Translations under genes and position numbers: made by a program | The notes under the pieces: model-generated | The model's input: the letters and a program-made list of their open reading frames with translations, nothing else | Databases searched by the model: none | Told to the model about the DNA's origin: nothing | Source: Nonomuraea sp. NBC_00507 | Lineage (GTDB): Bacteria; Actinomycetota; Actinomycetes; Streptosporangiales; Streptosporangiaceae | Assembly: GCF_036013525.1 (NCBI RefSeq) | Contig: NZ_CP107853.1 | Coordinates: 3,038,001-3,102,000, forward strand | Length of the DNA: 64,000 nucleotides | Direction of reading: 5' to 3' | In this document: positions 34,350 to 46,400 of the stretch, piece by piece | How positions within the stretch are numbered: the stretch's first letter is position 1 | How the letters are laid out: each line of letters begins with the position of its first letter

Positions 34350-34618
34350 GTGACCGCTACACGATCCTCCTAGCCCCGCCCGCTCGGCGCGCGCTCACCT
34401 CGGGCTTGCCCGAGACTGTGGCGGCCGCGGCCTGGGAGTTGATCAGCGGCGCGATCGCGCGTGAGCCGTGGCGCGTCGGCAAACCCCTGCAAGAGCCGTA
34501 CGAAGGACTACACGTCGCCCGGCGTGGGACTTATCTGGTCGTCTACCGCATCGACGAGGATAAGCACACTGTCACGATTCAGACGATCAAACATCGTCGA
34601 GACGCCTACCGCCCGTAA
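34346..34618 (+). CDS. Type II toxin, RelE/ParE family
   Basis: A 90-residue basic protein: YTILLAPPARRALTSGLPE, then EPWRVGKPLQEPYEGLHVAR, RGTYLVVYRIDEDKHTVTIQ and IKHRRDAYRP. The final R-x-x-x-Y segment matches the catalytic end of RelE-type mRNA interferases, which cleave mRNA in the ribosome. It follows its antitoxin with overlap. It appears intact and probably functional. Confidence 0.93.
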   Translation: MSDRYTILLAPPARRALTSGLPETVAAAAWELISGAIAREPWRVGKPLQEPYEGLHVARRGTYLVVYRIDEDKHTVTIQTIKHRRDAYRP

Positions 34619-34735
34619 CGAGCGGGAAGGCCGGTCGTCGACGGGAGTGGAGCCGAGAACGCGGACGTAGAAGTCTGCGAAGGCGTCGAGGTCTTCGGCG
34701 AACACTTCCGTCCGGGGCGCTGCTGGCAAGGGCCC

Positions 34736-34885
34736 CACACCGCCCAGGCGATCCAGATCAAACGCCGCCACATCGACCACAAGACCGGCAAGACTGCCAT
34801 CGTCACGATCTACGCCGTCGCCGGCCTCTCACCCGGACGGGTCATCCGCCCAGATCGCCGCACTGATCCGCGGCCACTGGACCAC
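34736..34885 (+). pseudogene. ISAs1-type transposase scrap
   Basis: Forward codons read AQAIQIKRRHIDHKTGKT and VTIYAVAGLSP, then in a shifted frame SAQIAALIRGHW. This order matches the C-terminal part of ISAs1-family transposases. Only about 50 codons remain. It is repeated in decayed form near 32.7 kb. Confidence 0.5.
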
Positions 34886-34904
34886 AGATCCCGGCGGCCT
34901 TCAG

Positions 34905-35216
34905 CTACTCGGTCTTACTACATGAGATCGCTTCGGCCCTGACCTCTGCTCTGATCGGGGAAAGACTCTCCAGGAGCCGATCGCCATCGACGCCGAACTG
35001 AGTCACCTTGCCCGGGGCCGCGAGGACTGCATATTGGAGAGCCGTAACAGTGTCTACCGCAGCCAGATGTAGCGCCAGAAACACCCCGGCCAGGATCTCA
35101 CCGGCGTGAGTAGTGTCGACCGCGGCCACCCGGCATGTGGCAACAGGACAAACCTGGCCGTCCTCAACGTACGAGGCTCCCCGGGGCCCATGCTTGACAA
35201 CGATCGGAACGTCGGG
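34905..35216 (-). pseudogene. PfkB-family sugar kinase, C-terminal fragment
   Basis: Reverse-strand codons read DVPIVVKHGPRGASYVEDG, then AAVDTTHAGEILAGVFLAL and VTQFGVDGDRLLESL. This is the C-terminal domain of ribokinase-type (PfkB) enzymes. The catalytic motif D-T-T-G-A-G-D is altered to DTTHAGE, losing the oxyanion-hole Gly and the catalytic Asp. The N-terminal half is absent, so the gene is dead. Confidence 0.65.
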
Positions 35217-35240
35217 AATTCGTACAGGCTCTAGATCCGG

Positions 35241-36941
35241 TCACGCCTTCGGGTCGAGATACCAGATCTGCGTGCCGGCGTTCGAGCACGGGGTGACCCG
35301 TGCCTCGGCGCCGTCCGCCGTGGAGCCGTTGGCGACGTCCAGGCACAGTGCCTGGTTGTTGCGGGGTTTGAGCACATAAGCGGATCTGCCGACCGCGACC
35401 GGCAGCCATTGCTGCGCGCCGGTGCCGTTGCACGTCCACAGGTGCGCCTTGTCGCCGGGATCCACCGAGATGTTGCCGTTGGGCACGTCCAGGCACTTGC
35501 CCGATTTCGGGTTGACGAAGGAGAACACGCCGGCGGCCCGGCGCACCGGGCGCCACTGCTGGGCGAGCGCGCCGTTGCAGGTCCACTGCTGGATGCGGGT
35601 GCCGTTCTCCGTCGCTCCCGCGTCGACGTCCAGGCAGCGGCGGCTGGCCAGGTTGACGGCTCGGTAGACGGCCGTGGTGGACACGCCGGTGGCGTCGCCG
35701 GTGCCGTGCGCCAGACCGGTGGCGACGTACGCCTTGCAGGTGCCGTCGGTCACGTCGGTGGCGATCTCCAGGACCTGGGTGCGGTCCTGGGAGGGCAGCA
35801 GCGGTGAGCTGTAGTTTTGGCAAGGCAGGTACAGGTTGGGGTTCGGCGGGGTGAGGTCGACGTCGACCTTGACCGGGGCGTCGATCTCGTACCAGGCGCC
35901 CATGCCGCCCGCGGTGTTGACGAGGATGGTCCGGCCGCTCTCCGGGAGGACGGTGGCGTCTCCGCGGTCGCCGCCGGTGCGCACCAGCTTGGCGACCACC
36001 AGGATCCGCCCGTCGGGGCCGCCGCCGGGGGCCCAGGCCAGGGTGGGCGCGTGGGCGAGGTGCTTGCCGTCTGCCGTTCGGATGATGGTGCCGCGATCCT
36101 CCGGGTTCCCCCAGTTCCAGCCGTCGGGAGAGGTACGCAGGTACACCCGGCAGCCGTGGCCGTTGGCGACCGGCCGGATGTCGCAGTACTCGTACACCAT
36201 GAGGTAGCTCCCGTTCGGGAGCCGCCTGACCACCGGCATGCCGGGGCTGTCCTCGGCGTTCACGTCGGCGGCGGCGTCCACGGCGACCGTGTTGACCTTG
36301 GTGCTCCACGTCCGTCCGCCGTCGTCGGAACGCACGCGCGCCAGCGTCTGACCGTAGCGGGGCTGCTGGGTCTTGTCCGAGAAGTGCATGACGAGCTGTC
36401 CCGACGCCTCGGAGAACTCGGGCTCCCACAGACCGTGGCCGGTGGAGCCGGTCACGATGGGGCCGGGGAGTGGCGTCCAGGTGTATCCATGGTCGGTGCT
36501 CGTCCAACCGACGATCCGCGCGTTCGGATCAGGTTGATCCTCGCCGCCGCCGACGGCGTTGATCGACGTGGCCCAGATGAGGGTGCCCGCCGCGCCGGCG
36601 CCGAGCTGACGAGGGAACTCGAACAGCGCCGAGCAGCACGCGAACTCGCCGGCGGCGAGGTCGGGGCGGATCTCGCTGATGGGACGGAAGGTCAGCCCTC
36701 CGTCGGTGCTCTCGTGGATCGTCCCGCCGGCGCCGGTATTGGTGGAGGCGAGAACGCGGCCGTTGTGGGCGGTGTCCGCGTGCTGGAGCCGGATGACCCG
36801 CGGATACCAGGCCTGCCCGGGGCTGAGCAACGGCGTACCCTGCTCCACGCTCGCCTCGGCGGGGGCGGCGACGCCTATCCCTGTCCCCAGCAGCAGTGCG
36901 AGCAGAACCCGTCTGAGGCGAGTCACACCGGCCGAACGCAT
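35241..36941 (-). CDS. Secreted sialidase-like hydrolase with ricin-B lectin domain
   Basis: A 566-residue exported protein with signal peptide MRSAGVTRLRRVLLALLLGT followed by APAEA. The N-terminal two thirds form a six-bladed-propeller type fold with Asp-box motifs (ESTDGGLTF, TSTDHGYTW, RSDDGGRTW and YLRTSPDGWNW), as in sialidases and related exo-glycosidases. The C-terminal 130 residues are a ricin-type beta-trefoil with three repeats ending in Q-x-W (TCNGALAQQW, TCNGTGAQQW, NAGTQIW), which binds sugars. It probably trims glycans outside the cell; the substrate cannot be told. It is divergent from the LamG/RHS genes across about 410 bp. Confidence 0.88.
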   Translation of the reverse strand: MRSAGVTRLRRVLLALLLGTGIGVAAPAEASVEQGTPLLSPGQAWYPRVIRLQHADTAHNGRVLASTNTGAGGTIHESTDGGLTFRPISEIRPDLAAGEFACCSALFEFPRQLGAGAAGTLIWATSINAVGGGEDQPDPNARIVGWTSTDHGYTWTPLPGPIVTGSTGHGLWEPEFSEASGQLVMHFSDKTQQPRYGQTLARVRSDDGGRTWSTKVNTVAVDAAADVNAEDSPGMPVVRRLPNGSYLMVYEYCDIRPVANGHGCRVYLRTSPDGWNWGNPEDRGTIIRTADGKHLAHAPTLAWAPGGGPDGRILVVAKLVRTGGDRGDATVLPESGRTILVNTAGGMGAWYEIDAPVKVDVDLTPPNPNLYLPCQNYSSPLLPSQDRTQVLEIATDVTDGTCKAYVATGLAHGTGDATGVSTTAVYRAVNLASRRCLDVDAGATENGTRIQQWTCNGALAQQWRPVRRAAGVFSFVNPKSGKCLDVPNGNISVDPGDKAHLWTCNGTGAQQWLPVAVGRSAYVLKPRNNQALCLDVANGSTADGAEARVTPCSNAGTQIWYLDPKA

Positions 36942-37271
36942 CGAACCTCCACCCGTGAACCGTTGCGTCGATGGCAGCCAGGACGTGTGATGCGTCTCTC
37001 CCCGCGGCGCACGGCCTCTGCCAGGTGGCCGATGCTAAGAGGGTCCGCAGGCGGAGGCGTCAGCCTGCCGCCGTATTCGCCGTCAACCTTCGCGGTAGCA
37101 TGCGCTCCCGCGAGCATGCCCTGGCCACTGTCCCGTCGCGGCAACGATCACCCGGGGCAAGGATCACTCGGGGGCCGCTGGTGACGGGGACCCCGATGCC
37201 GGGTTTACCACGGCTGGTTGACGTCAGACGTGCGCTACTGCGGTTGGTGGAAGCGATAGTCCACTCAGCGG

Positions 37272-37301
37272 TTGACGACCGCCAAGTGGCTGACAGATAC
37301 C
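37272..37301 (+). promoter_or_regulatory. Weak candidate promoter for the LamG/RHS genes
   Basis: TTGACG at 37272-37277 and GATACC at 37296-37301 are 18 bases apart, about 50 bases upstream of the LamG gene start. The -35 is good, the -10 is poor for the actinomycete consensus. The rest of the 36942-37351 gap, between divergent genes, shows no gene. Confidence 0.3.
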
Positions 37302-37351
37302 TTCGCGTCTGGGCCGAAGATCGGCCTCCCAGGGCGGAAGGGGCTGTCGAG

Positions 37352-40300
37352 ATGGTCTCCTGGCGGAGGCGGGTCAGGGCTGCGGCTCGGTCGGTCGGGG
37401 TTGTGGTGGCAGGCGTGTTGCTGGCGTCGGCCCTGTCGGTTCCGGCCGCTGTAGCGGAACCGGGGGACGGGGCGACGTCTCCGTTCGCCCCGCTGCCGGG
37501 TTCGGAGGCTGCGGCGGCGCTTGAGGCCCGCAAGAGCGGTGAGCCGGTTGAGGCGACTGCGTTACGGACGGAGACGTCGACGACGTGGGTGAAGCCTGAT
37601 GGGACGTCCCGGCTTGAGATAACGGCGTTGCCGCAGCGGGTGCGGAAGCCGGACGGTTCGTGGACGGAGATCGACCTGGACCTGGTGAAGCGTGCCGACG
37701 GCAAGCTGGCGCCGAAGGCGGGTCCGGCGAACGTGGCGTTTTCCGGAGGTGGAGACACCGCTCTGGCGGCCTACGTCTCCAAGGACACGCGCAGCACGCT
37801 GCGCCTGGGTTGGCAGGACAAGCTGCCGACGCCCATGGTCAGCGGTGACACTGCCACCTATCCGTCGGTGTTCCCCGGCGTGGATTTGCAGGTCACTGCC
37901 GAGTTGTTCGGCTTCAGCGAGGTGCTGGTCGTCAAGACGGCCGAGGCCGCGAAGAATCCGGCGTTGTCGAAGATCAAATTCACCACTCGCACCGAGGGCG
38001 TGACGTTGCGCTCAGACGGCCAGAACGGTGCCGACGCGCTCGACCCGGCGGGGCGGACGGTCTTCCGGGCGAACTCGCCGAAGATGTGGGACTCCAGCGG
38101 GAGCCGAGACGAGCAACCCGTCACTGCTTCGGGTCGCGCGCCGGCTGCGGCCCAGGAGGAGCCGCTCCGGCAGGTGGAGATGCCTATGGAGGTCGGCTCG
38201 GGCACACTGACGATCACTCCCGACCAGACGATTCTGCAGGACCCGGCGACGCAGTTTCCTGTCTTCATCGATCCCACGATCACCGATGGCCGTACGCACT
38301 GGGGCTACATCGACCAAGCCCATCCCAGCCAAGCGTGCTGGGACAACTCCTGCAAGGACGGCGACGGAGACCCTTATCCGCCGCGTGCGGGACGGTACGG
38401 CGGCGCAGGCGCGATCCGGTCGATGTTCGCCATGGACACCAGTCAACTGCCGAAGGGTTCCTACGTCGGCGCCGCCCAGTTCAGTATCACCGGCACCTGG
38501 ACGCCCAATTGGTCGTGCAGCGTGAAGGTGGGCGTGGAGTTGAGGCTCACCTCCGGCATCAATGGCAATGAGACCTGGAACAACTTCAGCGGCAGTGGCC
38601 ACTGGTCCACGGTTCAGGACACTCAGTCGGCGTCCCTGGGCCATGACGGCTGTGGGGCCAGGAAGCTTGAGTTCAACGTGCTCGACGGCGCGCGGAAGGC
38701 CGCTGCGGCGGGGTGGCGGTCTGCGACGTTCGGCCTGAAGGCACTGTCGGGACACGAAGGTGACTCCGATTGGTGGATGCGCTTCAAGCTCGACCCGATG
38801 TGGACCATCCACTACAACCAGCGGCCGCGCCAGCCTTCGCAGCTGAAGGTCGGCGGTAAGACCTGTTCTACGACCACCTGGCCGTTGATCGGCAAGATGT
38901 CGGGTCGGCAGGCCCCCGTGGTGTCGGCGACGGCAACTGATCCCGATGCCAACAAGGGGCAGAAGATCACCGGTGTCGAGTTCGAGTGGGGCACCTACGA
39001 TCCGGTGACCAAGACGATGACGCCCAAGGGGAACCCCAGGGACACGCACGACGATGTCTCCGGCAGGACCTGGCAGACCGAGATCCCCCAGAACACCGCC
39101 GCCTCGCTGGCCGACGGCACGTACTACGTGAAGGCCCGTGCTTATGACACGTGGAAGGTCAACGAACAAGGCGTCAGCTACTGGAGCAACCCTTGTTACT
39201 TCAAGGTCGACGCCACGGTGCCGGACGAGAAGCTCACGATCACTCCGGTGGCGGGTGCGGGGGAGTCGGCGCCGGTCTATTCACCCGACGTCTGGGGCGG
39301 TGGGCTCAACAAGGCCGGAACATTCGAGATCAAGGCCCCTACGGTCGGTGCCAGCAACGACATCGCCTTCTACCGCTGGTCGTTCGGCACCAGCGCGCCG
39401 ACCAACCAGGTGACGGCGGGAACCGACCCCGATCGAACCGCACGTATCACGGCGACGCCGTCGCAGTTCGGTCCGGCCGTGCTCTACGTTCGGGGGTTCG
39501 ATGCCGCTGGTAACACCGACAGCAATCATTCCTTGTTCTCCATCACCATCCTGGTGAACCCGCCCGACTGTGGTGCCGGCGCCTACCGTCCGTGTCCGGC
39601 GATGAGTGCCGGGTTCTGGAGCATGGGCGAAGGCAGTGGGTCGGTGAGCCAGGACCTGTCCGGCAAGAACCACACGTTGATGTTCGGTTCGCCGGCGTAT
39701 TGGGCAGACGGGCGACCTGGCCTGGGGAAGGCGATCGGCTTCGACGGCGTCAGGGCGTGCGGGAACACCAGCACCACGGTGACAGCCTGCCCGGACAACC
39801 CAGGCGCCAAGGTGCCGATCATCCGCACCGACCAGAGCTTCACGGTCTCGGCTTGGGTCAAGCTGCGGAGCTTGCCGAACCGCAACATGGCGGTCGTCAC
39901 CCAGTCCGGCACCCACGTCGCCGGGTTCTCCCTCTACTACAAGACCGTCAGCGACACCGAGAAGCGGTGGACGTTCCTGATGACCCAAAACGACGTCGCC
40001 ACATCGGCTCCCAACTACATTGCGCGTCGGTCGATCTCGACGAGTGACTATCCGGCCGAGTTGGACGTGTGGACGCATCTCGTCGGAGTTTACGACTCGG
40101 TGAATGGGACGCTCAGCCTCTATGTGAACGGCAACGACGTCGGCGAGACCGACGTGGTCGACACCAACGGGTTCCGTCCCGCCTTCAACTCCACCGGCAG
40201 CTTGCAGGTGGGCCGAGCCTGGTTCAACGACAAGTACCTCGATTACCTGGACGGCTCCGTCCAGGACGTGCACATCTACCCGGGCGCGATCGACAAGCAG

Positions 40301-40357
40301 ATGATCCTCGGCGAGTCCAATCCCTACATTCGGCTGCCGGGACCGGCTGCTCCCTGA
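37352..40357 (+). CDS. Secreted LamG-like jellyroll protein, partner of the RHS gene
   Basis: About 1,001 residues from ATG 37352, which has AAGGGG eight bases upstream; longer in-frame starts lack support. Signal peptide: RAAARSVGVVVAGVLLASAL then AVAEP. The N-terminal region (STTWVKPDGTSRLEITALP) and a central DNRLRE-like segment (YVGAAQFSITGTW) are followed by Ig-like stretches and a C-terminal LamG/concanavalin-type domain (QSFTVSAWVKLRS and DGSVQDVHIYPG). Such proteins regularly precede RHS toxins in actinomycetes and may display or anchor them. It lies 108 bp upstream of the RHS gene, probably in one operon. Confidence 0.86.
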   Translation: MVSWRRRVRAAARSVGVVVAGVLLASALSVPAAVAEPGDGATSPFAPLPGSEAAAALEARKSGEPVEATALRTETSTTWVKPDGTSRLEITALPQRVRKPDGSWTEIDLDLVKRADGKLAPKAGPANVAFSGGGDTALAAYVSKDTRSTLRLGWQDKLPTPMVSGDTATYPSVFPGVDLQVTAELFGFSEVLVVKTAEAAKNPALSKIKFTTRTEGVTLRSDGQNGADALDPAGRTVFRANSPKMWDSSGSRDEQPVTASGRAPAAAQEEPLRQVEMPMEVGSGTLTITPDQTILQDPATQFPVFIDPTITDGRTHWGYIDQAHPSQACWDNSCKDGDGDPYPPRAGRYGGAGAIRSMFAMDTSQLPKGSYVGAAQFSITGTWTPNWSCSVKVGVELRLTSGINGNETWNNFSGSGHWSTVQDTQSASLGHDGCGARKLEFNVLDGARKAAAAGWRSATFGLKALSGHEGDSDWWMRFKLDPMWTIHYNQRPRQPSQLKVGGKTCSTTTWPLIGKMSGRQAPVVSATATDPDANKGQKITGVEFEWGTYDPVTKTMTPKGNPRDTHDDVSGRTWQTEIPQNTAASLADGTYYVKARAYDTWKVNEQGVSYWSNPCYFKVDATVPDEKLTITPVAGAGESAPVYSPDVWGGGLNKAGTFEIKAPTVGASNDIAFYRWSFGTSAPTNQVTAGTDPDRTARITATPSQFGPAVLYVRGFDAAGNTDSNHSLFSITILVNPPDCGAGAYRPCPAMSAGFWSMGEGSGSVSQDLSGKNHTLMFGSPAYWADGRPGLGKAIGFDGVRACGNTSTTVTACPDNPGAKVPIIRTDQSFTVSAWVKLRSLPNRNMAVVTQSGTHVAGFSLYYKTVSDTEKRWTFLMTQNDVATSAPNYIARRSISTSDYPAELDVWTHLVGVYDSVNGTLSLYVNGNDVGETDVVDTNGFRPAFNSTGSLQVGRAWFNDKYLDYLDGSVQDVHIYPGAIDKQMILGESNPYIRLPGPAAP

Positions 40358-40465
40358 TTCTTCGCAAGCCGCTGATGGTGCGGGCTGTCTGGACGCGCAG
40401 CCCACACCGTGGCCGACTGCGTCCTCATCACGTTCTTTGGCGCGAGGGTCCGGTTCGGAGGAAGC

Positions 40466-43400
40466 GTGCGCGGCTGGTTGAATAACGCCCGGTGGTCGGG
40501 CCGGCGGGTGCTGTGGCTCGTGGTGCCCGTGGCGCTCACTTTGATAGCGCAGTTGCTCGCGCCGACCCCGGCGTCGACCGTTGCCAAGCCGCGTGGCGCG
40601 GATCGTCCCACGACGCAGCGGCAGCCGTCGGTGAAGACCAGCAAGGTGGCCTTCAGGCCGGGTCACATGAAGGCTTCGGCCGGTGCGCAGCCGAAGCTGG
40701 AGGGCAGTTGGCCTGAGCCCGGTGTCGCCGTCGCGGACGTGGGCACGGCCACCGGACAGGTCGCCCAGGGCTCTGCGCCGGCGGCCCAGGCGGGGACGCT
40801 GCCGGTGTCGGTCAGAGCGGCGAGCGCAGGCACCGGCGCACCCGCGGACAAGCCGAGTGAGCAGCGGGTTCCCGGCAAGGTCAGGGTGGAACTCCTTGAC
40901 CAGAAGGCTTCTGCCCAGGCGGGCGTGTACGGCGTCCTGCTCAAGGTAGGTGCGGCGGAGGTGGTTTCGACACCTGGTGCCGTTGCGCCGCCCGCCGGTG
41001 GTAAGGCATCGGTGACCTTGGACTATTCGGCGTTCCGCGGCATGGGCGGCGCGGGATGGGCTCAGCGGCTCCGGCTGGTCAGGTTACCGGACTGTGCGCT
41101 GACCCGGCCCGGCAGTCCTGACTGCCAGCCGCAGTCTCTCGCCACAAGCCGCAACGACGCGTCGGCCCACACGCTCAGCGCGGACGTCGACCTTCCTCCT
41201 GCCGGTGCTCCGCTCATGCTGGCTGCGGTGGCGGGGGCGTCCGGCCCCGCGGGCGATTTCGCGGCGACCTCGCTGTCGCCGTCGGCGACGTGGCAGGTGT
41301 CCAACCAGTCGGGCGCGTTCTCCTGGAGCTATCCCGTTCGGACGCCGCCTGCGGTTTCGGGACCGTCGCCGAAGATCGGGCTGTCGTACTCCTCGGGGAG
41401 TGTGGACGGGCGCACGTCGTCCACCAACAACCAGACTTCCTGGCTGGGCGAGGGGTTCGACTATTGGCCGGGCTACATCGAGCGCAAGTTCAAGTCGTGT
41501 TCTGACGACGGGCAGACCGGTAATCCGCCGCCCGGTGACCAGTGCTGGGGCGGCGAGAACGCGACCATGTCGCTGAACGGCTCGGCGACCGAGCTGGTTC
41601 GCGATGACAAGACCGGGGTGTGGCGTCCCAAGGACGACGACGGCTCCACGATCGAGAAGTTGTCCGGTGTCGCCAACGGTGACCAGGGCGACAATGAGAA
41701 CCTGGGTGAATACTGGCGGGTCACCACCGCTGACGGCACTCAGTACTACTTCGGGATGAACCGGCTGCCCAACTGGGTGTCCGGCAAGCCGGAGACCAAG
41801 TCCACGTGGACCGTCCCGGTCGCCGGCAACGACTCCGGTGAGCCGTGCCACAAGTCCACCGGTTTCGGGGACACGTTCTGCAACCAGGCGTGGCGCTGGA
41901 ACCTGGACTACGTCGTCGACCCCCGCGGTAACGCGATGTCGCTGTGGTACGACACCGAGACCAACTACTACGCCAAGAACAAGGTCGCCAAGCCCGCGAC
42001 GCCGTACATCCGCGGCGGCTACCTGACCCGCATCGACTACGGCCAGACCAAGAACACCATCTACTCGGCGAAGGCCCCCTACCAGGTCGTGTTCGACGTA
42101 CGGGAACGGTGCTTCAAGAGCGCCGCGGACTGCGCCGACAACAAGTTCACCGAGGCCAACCGCGCCAACTGGCCCGACATCCCGGTCGATCAGAATTGCA
42201 GCAAGGACGCGACCTGCGGCAACAAGTTCTCCCCGACGTTCTGGACGCGCAAGCGGCTGGCCGGGATCACCACCCAGGTCCTCAACGGCACTGCGTACAA
42301 GCCGGTCGATTCCTGGGCCTTCGGCCAGACCATCGTCGCGGCCGGTGACACCTCCGACCCGTCACTGCGGCTGAACGGGATCACCCACACCGGCAAGGCC
42401 ACCGGCTCCAACGTGGTCGGCGGGGATGTGTCGCTGCCGAGCGTCACCTTCGGCTACTCACAGATGCCCAACCGGGTGGACGGCATCGGCGACGGCATGC
42501 CCGCGTTCATCAAGTGGCGCCTCACCGGTATCCAGAACGAACACGGCGGCGGCACCAACATCACCTACTCACCCATCGACTGCACCAAATCCTCCCTCCC
42601 GTCGCCTGAGAGCAACACCAGGTACTGCTTCCCGCAGCGGGTCGGGCGGCCCGGCGCGACCGATCCCCACGACCTGATCACGGACTGGCTGCACAAGTAC
42701 GTGGTCACCGAGGTGAACGAGGCCGACTATGTCGGTGACGCCCCCGCCCAGATCACCCAGTACAAGTACCTGGACAAGCCGGCCTGGCGCTTCGCCGACG
42801 ACGACGCTCTCGTGCCGGCCCGGCTCAAGACCTGGTCGCAGTGGCGCGGACACTCCAAGGTCCAGGTCCTGCACGGCGCTCCGCACGCCCAGCAGACCCG
42901 TACCGACTACCTGTACTTCCGTGGCATGGACGGCGACCGTGCCAAGGCCGACGGGTCGCAGCTCAAGCCCCCGGTGAAACTCGTCGACTCCGACGACAAC
43001 CCGTACGCCGACCACGACCACCGGCAAGGCATGTTGCTCGAGTCGATCCAGTACAACGACAAGACCGGCGACAAGGAGCTGTCCGCCACGATCAACACGC
43101 CGTGGGAGTACGGCCCGACCGCTACCCACGGCAGCGTCAAGGCATACAAGACCGATGTCGGTCGCACCCGTACCCGCACCGCGCTGTCGAACGGCTTCAG
43201 GCGTACTGAGGTCCTCAAGGAGTTCAACAACGACGGGACGATCAAGCAGCAGTGGGACAAAGGCGACACCGGCTCGGGTGTCGGCGACAGCGACGACCTG
43301 TGCACCCAGTACACCTACACCGGCAACGCCACGGCGGGCATCTGGGGGCTGAACAACCGGACGTGGACGGTCTCCAAACCCTGTGGCCAGAGCCCGACCT

Positions 43401-46400
43401 TGCCCGCCGACGCGGTCTCCGATGTGAAAACCACCTTCGACCTGACCTACGGCGAGCCGACCAAGACCGAGGAAGCCGACGGCTACACCGGCGGCAACCC
43501 GACCTATGTCACCACCTCTCGCACGGTTTATGACGGCCTGGGCCGCATCAGTGAGACCTACGACGGGTTGGGCAACAAGACCACCACCGGCTACACCGCT
43601 CCGGGCGGCGTCGTCACCGCGAGAACGACCACCAATGCGCTGAACCAAGCCTCCACGCAGACCATGGAGCCGGCGTGGGGGCTGCCGACGGTGACCACCG
43701 ACACCAACGGCAACACCTCCACCTTGCACTACGACGCGCTGGGGCGGCTGATCAAGGCCTGGGGACCGGGGCGCGCCACCGACAAGGCGCCGACGGGTGA
43801 GTTCGCCTATCTGGTCAGCAAGACCGCGGCCACCGCGATCACCAGCAAAGAACTGATGCCCAACGGGCAGCAGCGGGCCACGTACCAGCTGTTCGACGGG
43901 CTGCTGCGGCCGCGCCAGGCCCAGGGGCCGAGCAGCGGCACCGGCCGCGTGCTCACCGACGTCTACTACGACGACCGCGGCCTGGCCTGGAAGACCAACC
44001 ACCCTTACCTGGACACCACCGGGCAGCCCGGTACCACCCTGCTCAAGCCGGTCCAGGACAACTCGGTACCCAGCCAGACCCTGACCACGTACGACGGTGC
44101 CGGACGGCCTACCGTCAGCACCCTCTACAGCTTCGCCACCAGGCAGTGGGAGTCCTCCACCAGCTATGGCGGTGACCGCACCACCACCACGCCCCCGCGC
44201 GGTGGGGTTCTGGCCACCACCATCACCAACGCCCGCGGCAAGCCCGTCGAGCTGCGCCAGTACAAGAACGGCACCGTCAGCGACGACCCCGCGGACTACG
44301 ACGCCACCAAGTACACCTACACATCCGCAGGAGAGCTGTCCACGGTCACCGACGCGGTCGGCAATCAGTGGAAGTACACCTACGACCTGCGCGGCAACAA
44401 GAAGACCGTCGAGCACCCCGACCGGGGCCTCACCACGATCGACTACAACGCCGCGGGCGGTGTCGCCAAGACCACCGACGCCGAGAACCGGACCCTGAAG
44501 TTCAGCTACGACCCGCTCGGCCGCAAGACCTTCGAACACCAGGTCGCCGCCGACGGCACCGAGACCAAGCTGGCCGAGTGGACCTACGACACCGTCGCAG
44601 GCGGCAAGGGCATGCCTGCCAAGTCGATCCGCTGGTCCGGTGGCCAGGCCTACACCCAGGAGATCACCAAGTACGACGCGGCCTACCGGCCCCTGGAAAG
44701 CCAGGTCACCATCCCCACCACCGAGGGCAACCTCGGCAAGACGTACCAGACGAAGCTCACGTACAAGGCCGACGGGAGCCCCGCGACTTTAGCGATGCCG
44801 GCCGCCGGAGACCTCGGCCTCGAAACGGTCAGCTTCGGCTACAACGCTCTTGGTCAGGCCACCACGGTGGCGGGCCTGGACGCCTACGCTCAGGGCGCCT
44901 CCTACACCGACTTCGGAGAGCTGTCGCAGCTCTCGCTCGCGACCTTCACCTCCAAATATGTCTTCCTGACCAACTACTACGACGGCGCCACACGCCGCCT
45001 CACCCGCTCGCGTACCGACCGTGAAACGATCAACTCCGCTGACGGCGACGTCAACTACACCTACGACCCCGCCGGCAACATCACCAAGATCGCCGACACC
45101 CCCAAGGGCGGCATCGCCGACGTCCAATGCTTCAGCCAGGACAAGCTCCAGCGCCTGACCCAGGCCTGGACCGCTACCGACGACTGCGCCCAGGCGCCCA
45201 CCAAGGACAACGCCGGCCAGGTCATCGGCGGCCCGCAGCCGTACTGGCAGTCCTTCGGCTACGACGCCACCGGCAACCGCACCAAGAGCGTCGACCACGA
45301 CGTCACCGGTGTCACCACCAAAGACCGCACCAGCACCTACGCCTACGACGGCGACAGGAAGGGCCAGCCGCACACCCTGACCTCCCTCACCACTACGTGG
45401 GGCGGTGAGGGCGTCCCGGAAAGCGGCACAGCCACCAGCACCTACACCTACGACAAGACCGGCAACACCACCACCCGCAAGGTCGGCGGCGACGACCAAA
45501 CCCTCGTCTGGGACGCCGAGGGCCAGCTCAGCCAAGTCACCGAACCCGACGGCAACGGCGGCACCAAGACCAGCACCTACCTGTACGACGCCAACGGCAA
45601 CCTGCTCATCCGCCGTGACTCCGACGGCACCCGCACCCTCTTCCTCGACGGGCAAGAACTCAAGCTCAACGCCACCGGAACGGTGACGGGGACCAGGTAC
45701 TACAGCCACAACGGCAACGTCATCGCCGTACGCACCGCCAAGGGCCTGTCCTGGCTCATCCCCAACCGCCAGGGAAGCGCCCAGCTCGCGATCGATGCCA
45801 AGACCCAGCAGGTCACCCGGCGCCGCTACATGCCCTTCGGCCGGCTCCGCACCAACCCCGTCGACTGGCCCGGCACCAAGTCCTTCATCGGCGGCACACC
45901 CGACCCCAACACGTCGATGATCCATCTGGGCGCCCGCGAATACGACCCGGAAACCGGCCGGTTCGCCTCCGCCGACCCGATCGTCGATCACGGCAGCCCG
46001 CAACAGATGAACGGGTACGCCTACGCCAACAACAACCCCGTCACTCTCTCCGACCCCACCGGCCTGTCCCCCTGCCACCGCGACGGCAGCCAGTGCGAAG
46101 AACCCGGCAGCCCCGGAAACGGCACAGGCGCGGGCAAGGGCGTCGGCAAGGACCGTCACTCGCTCCGACAAGGCGACTACGACCACGAGTACGGAAACTC
46201 CTTCGACACCGGCCGTGGCGGCTCCAGCGACGCCGAAGCCGCCGCGGCCAGGCGTCAGCGTCTGGAGGCCGCAGCCAGGGCCATGCGCGAACGCGTCGCC
46301 AAAGCCCAATCCCGCATCGCCAACGCCGCCGCGACCCTGGCCAAGATCGCAGCAGACGAACTCGGCATCACTGCCGGCCTCGACTGCCTCACCAAGGGAG

